A stretch of 12,763 nucleotides of DNA from Candidatus Segatella papionis (GTDB lineage Bacteria > Bacteroidota > Bacteroidia > Bacteroidales > Bacteroidaceae): the NCBI GenBank assembly GCA_002297965.1, contig DBLF01000093.1, positions 5,279 to 18,041 of the forward strand. The letters run 5' to 3'. Of this stretch, positions 12,426-12,763 are shown piece after piece. The notes under the pieces are model-generated. The model saw only the letters and a program-made list of their open reading frames with translations, had not been told where the DNA came from and ran no database searches. A program made the position numbers and the translations under genes. Position 1 is the first letter of the stretch. Each line of letters begins with the position of its first letter.

Positions 12426-12763
12426 TTATTGTTCTTTAGAAATTGCCTTTTGGTAGCATTCTCTACATAATGGCTCGTATTCGTCTTGTTCGCCCAGGAG
12501 CACACGCTTGTCGTTGTGCACGAGTCGATGGCTCACGTAGGCAAGGGCACCGCATCTTACGCAAATGGCGTGGACCTTGGTCACCTCGTCGGCGATGGCG
12601 CAGAGGGCTGGGATTGGACCGAAGGGCACGCCCTTGTAATCCATGTCGAGGCCTGCCACGATGACACGAACGCCACGGTTGGCTAGCTCATTGCATACAT
12701 CCACCAAGCCATTGTCCAAGAACTGGGCCTCGTCTATGCCGACCACGTCGATGTCGGAAGCCA
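12426..12763 (-). CDS. tdk: Thymidine kinase, C-terminal part
   Basis: Type II (TK1-like) thymidine kinase, which phosphorylates thymidine to dTMP in the salvage pathway. The frame is open to the window edge, so the P-loop and the start codon lie outside. Visible residues run from ASDIDVVGIDEAQF to the TAA at 12426. The DEAQF motif carries the catalytic glutamate. Next comes RGVRVIVAGLDMDYKGVPFG, the lasso/nucleoside-binding region, then the zinc-binding pairs C-VR-C and C-RE-C around the segment RVLLGEQDEYEPLC. About 112 residues are present of a usual 190-200. An internal GTG at 12746 is not a start. The AI-2E permease follows 21 bases downstream. Confidence 0.95.
   Translation of the reverse strand, partial: ASDIDVVGIDEAQFLDNGLVDVCNELANRGVRVIVAGLDMDYKGVPFGPIPALCAIADEVTKVHAICVRCGALAYVSHRLVHNDKRVLLGEQDEYEPLCRECYQKAISKEQ

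Overview
The window is a stretch of chromosome from a Bacteroidota bacterium, most likely Prevotellaceae (Prevotella/Segatella). Three things point there. The -7 boxes that can be placed in front of genes read TAnnTTTG, with a TTTG-like -33 box 20 bases upstream of the two tRNA genes. There are Bacteroidota-specific families (GldH lipoprotein, a long RodA, a Cys-rich PSP1/RicT protein). Shine-Dalgarno sequences are mostly absent before A-rich start regions. No transposase, integrase, phage gene, CRISPR array or defence cassette was seen. This is essentially core genome, and I did not find a convincing new multi-gene system.

Layout. 1-2677 (+): 3' part of mrdA (PBP2) and complete rodA, the elongasome transpeptidase/glycosyltransferase pair. 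2678-2940: a five-unit AT-rich tandem repeat running into a strong bidirectional terminator. 2941-7188 (-): metF, holB, ricT/PSP1 and gldH, probably co-transcribed at least in part (ricT and gldH are 3 bases apart). 7189-7336: divergent control region between metF and a xylose-type sugar/H+ symporter, with two dyads and a metF -7 box. 7337-8797 (+): xylE. 8866-8900: bidirectional terminator. 8988-9608 (-): small lipoprotein of unknown function. 9782-9855 (-): tRNA-Pro(GGG). 9999-10841 (+): secreted DNA/RNA non-specific nuclease of the DRGH family. 10853-10965: three 20-21 base repeats, then a terminator. 11113-11185 (-): tRNA-Lys(TTT) with consensus promoter and terminator. 11268-12763 (-): AI-2E family permease and the 3' part of tdk, 21 bases apart.

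The genes cover separate housekeeping jobs: cell-wall elongation (mrdA, rodA), replication clamp loading (holB), one-carbon/methionine metabolism (metF), sugar uptake (xylE), thymidine salvage (tdk) and translation (two tRNAs). The points most worth a second look are within proteins and in small non-coding structures. They are a Cys/His-rich segment in PBP2 that could be a variant zinc site; a RicT with three CX4CC clusters and a 107-residue repeat-rich basic tail; a delta' subunit that has lost its zinc-module cysteines and carries altered P-loop and SRC motifs; about four extra membrane helices in RodA; and several dyads and short tandem repeats between genes.
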